From: Desulfobacterales bacterium
GTDB lineage: Bacteria > Desulfobacterota > Desulfobulbia > Desulfobulbales > BM004
NCBI GenBank assembly: GCA_030621655.1
Contig: JAUXHH010000124.1
Coordinates: 1-5,466 of the forward strand
Length of the DNA stretch: 5,466 nt
Direction: 5' to 3'
In this document: piece after piece, positions 5,229 through 5,466 of the stretch
Numbering within the stretch: position 1 is the stretch's first letter
How the letters are laid out: each line of letters opens with the position of its first letter
Translations under genes and position numbers: made by a program
The notes under the pieces: generated by a model
What the model was told of the DNA's origin: nothing
The model's input: the letters and a program-made list of their open reading frames with translations, nothing else
Databases searched by the model: none

Positions 5229-5466
5229 ATGTCTCTCTACACCTACTACCCGACCAAGCATTTCACTGTCAGGCTCAAGAAGATAAAAAGCAGGGATCCG
5301 CAGGGCCACACCCGTATCAACAATGTAATAAACCGGCTGCTGGAAAACCCGGATATTGCCGACGGCAGGATGACCGACACCCATCACGGCCGCTTCAAGA
5401 AATACGTAGGCCGCCGCGAATACCGGCTCATCTACTATTACTGTGAATTAAGTCGGATCGTAGCCA
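5229..5466 (+). CDS. RelE/ParE-family type II toxin, 3'-partial
   Basis: The frame opens at ATG 5229, just after an in-frame TAA at 5223, and is still open at the right edge after 79 codons. It begins MSLYTYYPTKHFTVRLKKIK, continues through RINNVINRLLENPDIADGRM and GRFKKYVGRREYRLIYYYCE, and is cut in ELSRIVA. The helix pair followed by a Lys/Arg-rich beta-sheet (FKKYVGRREYRLIYYY) is the RelE/ParE fold; RelE members cleave mRNA at the ribosome using basic and tyrosine residues, whereas ParE members poison gyrase. Which activity applies is not clear. The ribosome binding site is poor: upstream are only TTTGTAAAAA bases. No antitoxin gene lies directly upstream, where a heptamer hairpin separates it from the flavodoxin-like gene, so an antitoxin would have to be downstream or elsewhere. 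Confidence 0.7.
   Translation, partial: MSLYTYYPTKHFTVRLKKIKSRDPQGHTRINNVINRLLENPDIADGRMTDTHHGRFKKYVGRREYRLIYYYCELSRIVA

Overview
This 5.5 kb window looks like a chromosomal stretch from an anaerobic, strictly respiratory or syntrophic bacterium. Desulfobacterota (sulfate-reducer type) is my best guess. The reasons are a DMSO-reductase-family molybdenum enzyme, a RACo-type corrinoid activator with an ACT-domain partner, a flavodoxin-like protein, a RelE-type toxin, and gaps between genes filled with 7-bp-periodic DNA. The taxonomic call is an inference from gene content; no marker gene is present. All genes read on the + strand.

Layout. (1) Positions 2-1648 hold the 3' part of one long gene. 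Its visible product starts inside the C-terminal molybdopterin-dinucleotide-binding domain of a bis-MGD oxidoreductase. It then runs without a stop through a linker of about 34 residues into a complete group I (NifS/IscS-type) cysteine desulfurase. (2) Positions 1649-2073 hold no gene. This stretch is pyrimidine-rich and built almost throughout of degenerate 7-bp units, ending in a run of ten G that acts as, or abuts, the ribosome binding site of the next gene. (3) Positions 2074-2487 encode a small tandem ACT-domain protein. It is followed after 7 bases by (4) 2495-4450, a RACo-like reductive activator of corrinoid proteins with an N-terminal [2Fe-2S] ferredoxin domain and a C-terminal ASKHA ATPase domain. 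(5) Positions 4451-4668 are an AT-rich gap with more heptamers, an inverted repeat flanking a possible -10 box, and an A7/T8 hairpin that presents the Shine-Dalgarno. (6) Positions 4669-5148 encode a WrbA-like flavodoxin-fold protein. (7) Positions 5150-5213 form a heptamer-built hairpin with TATAAT in its loop. (8) From 5229 a RelE/ParE-family toxin gene runs off the right edge.

How the genes may work together. The most distinctive item is the fusion of a molybdoenzyme to a cysteine desulfurase. In known biology, IscS hands sulfur to FdhD, which sulfurates the bis-MGD cofactor of formate dehydrogenase. A covalently attached desulfurase could therefore supply sulfur to its own active site, or supply or consume sulfane sulfur as part of catalysis. 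The ACT-RACo pair indicates corrinoid methyl-transfer chemistry (one-carbon or methylated-compound metabolism), but neither a corrinoid protein nor a methyltransferase lies in the window. The flavodoxin-like protein could be a general redox partner. A link between it and RACo or the molybdoenzyme is only suggested by proximity.
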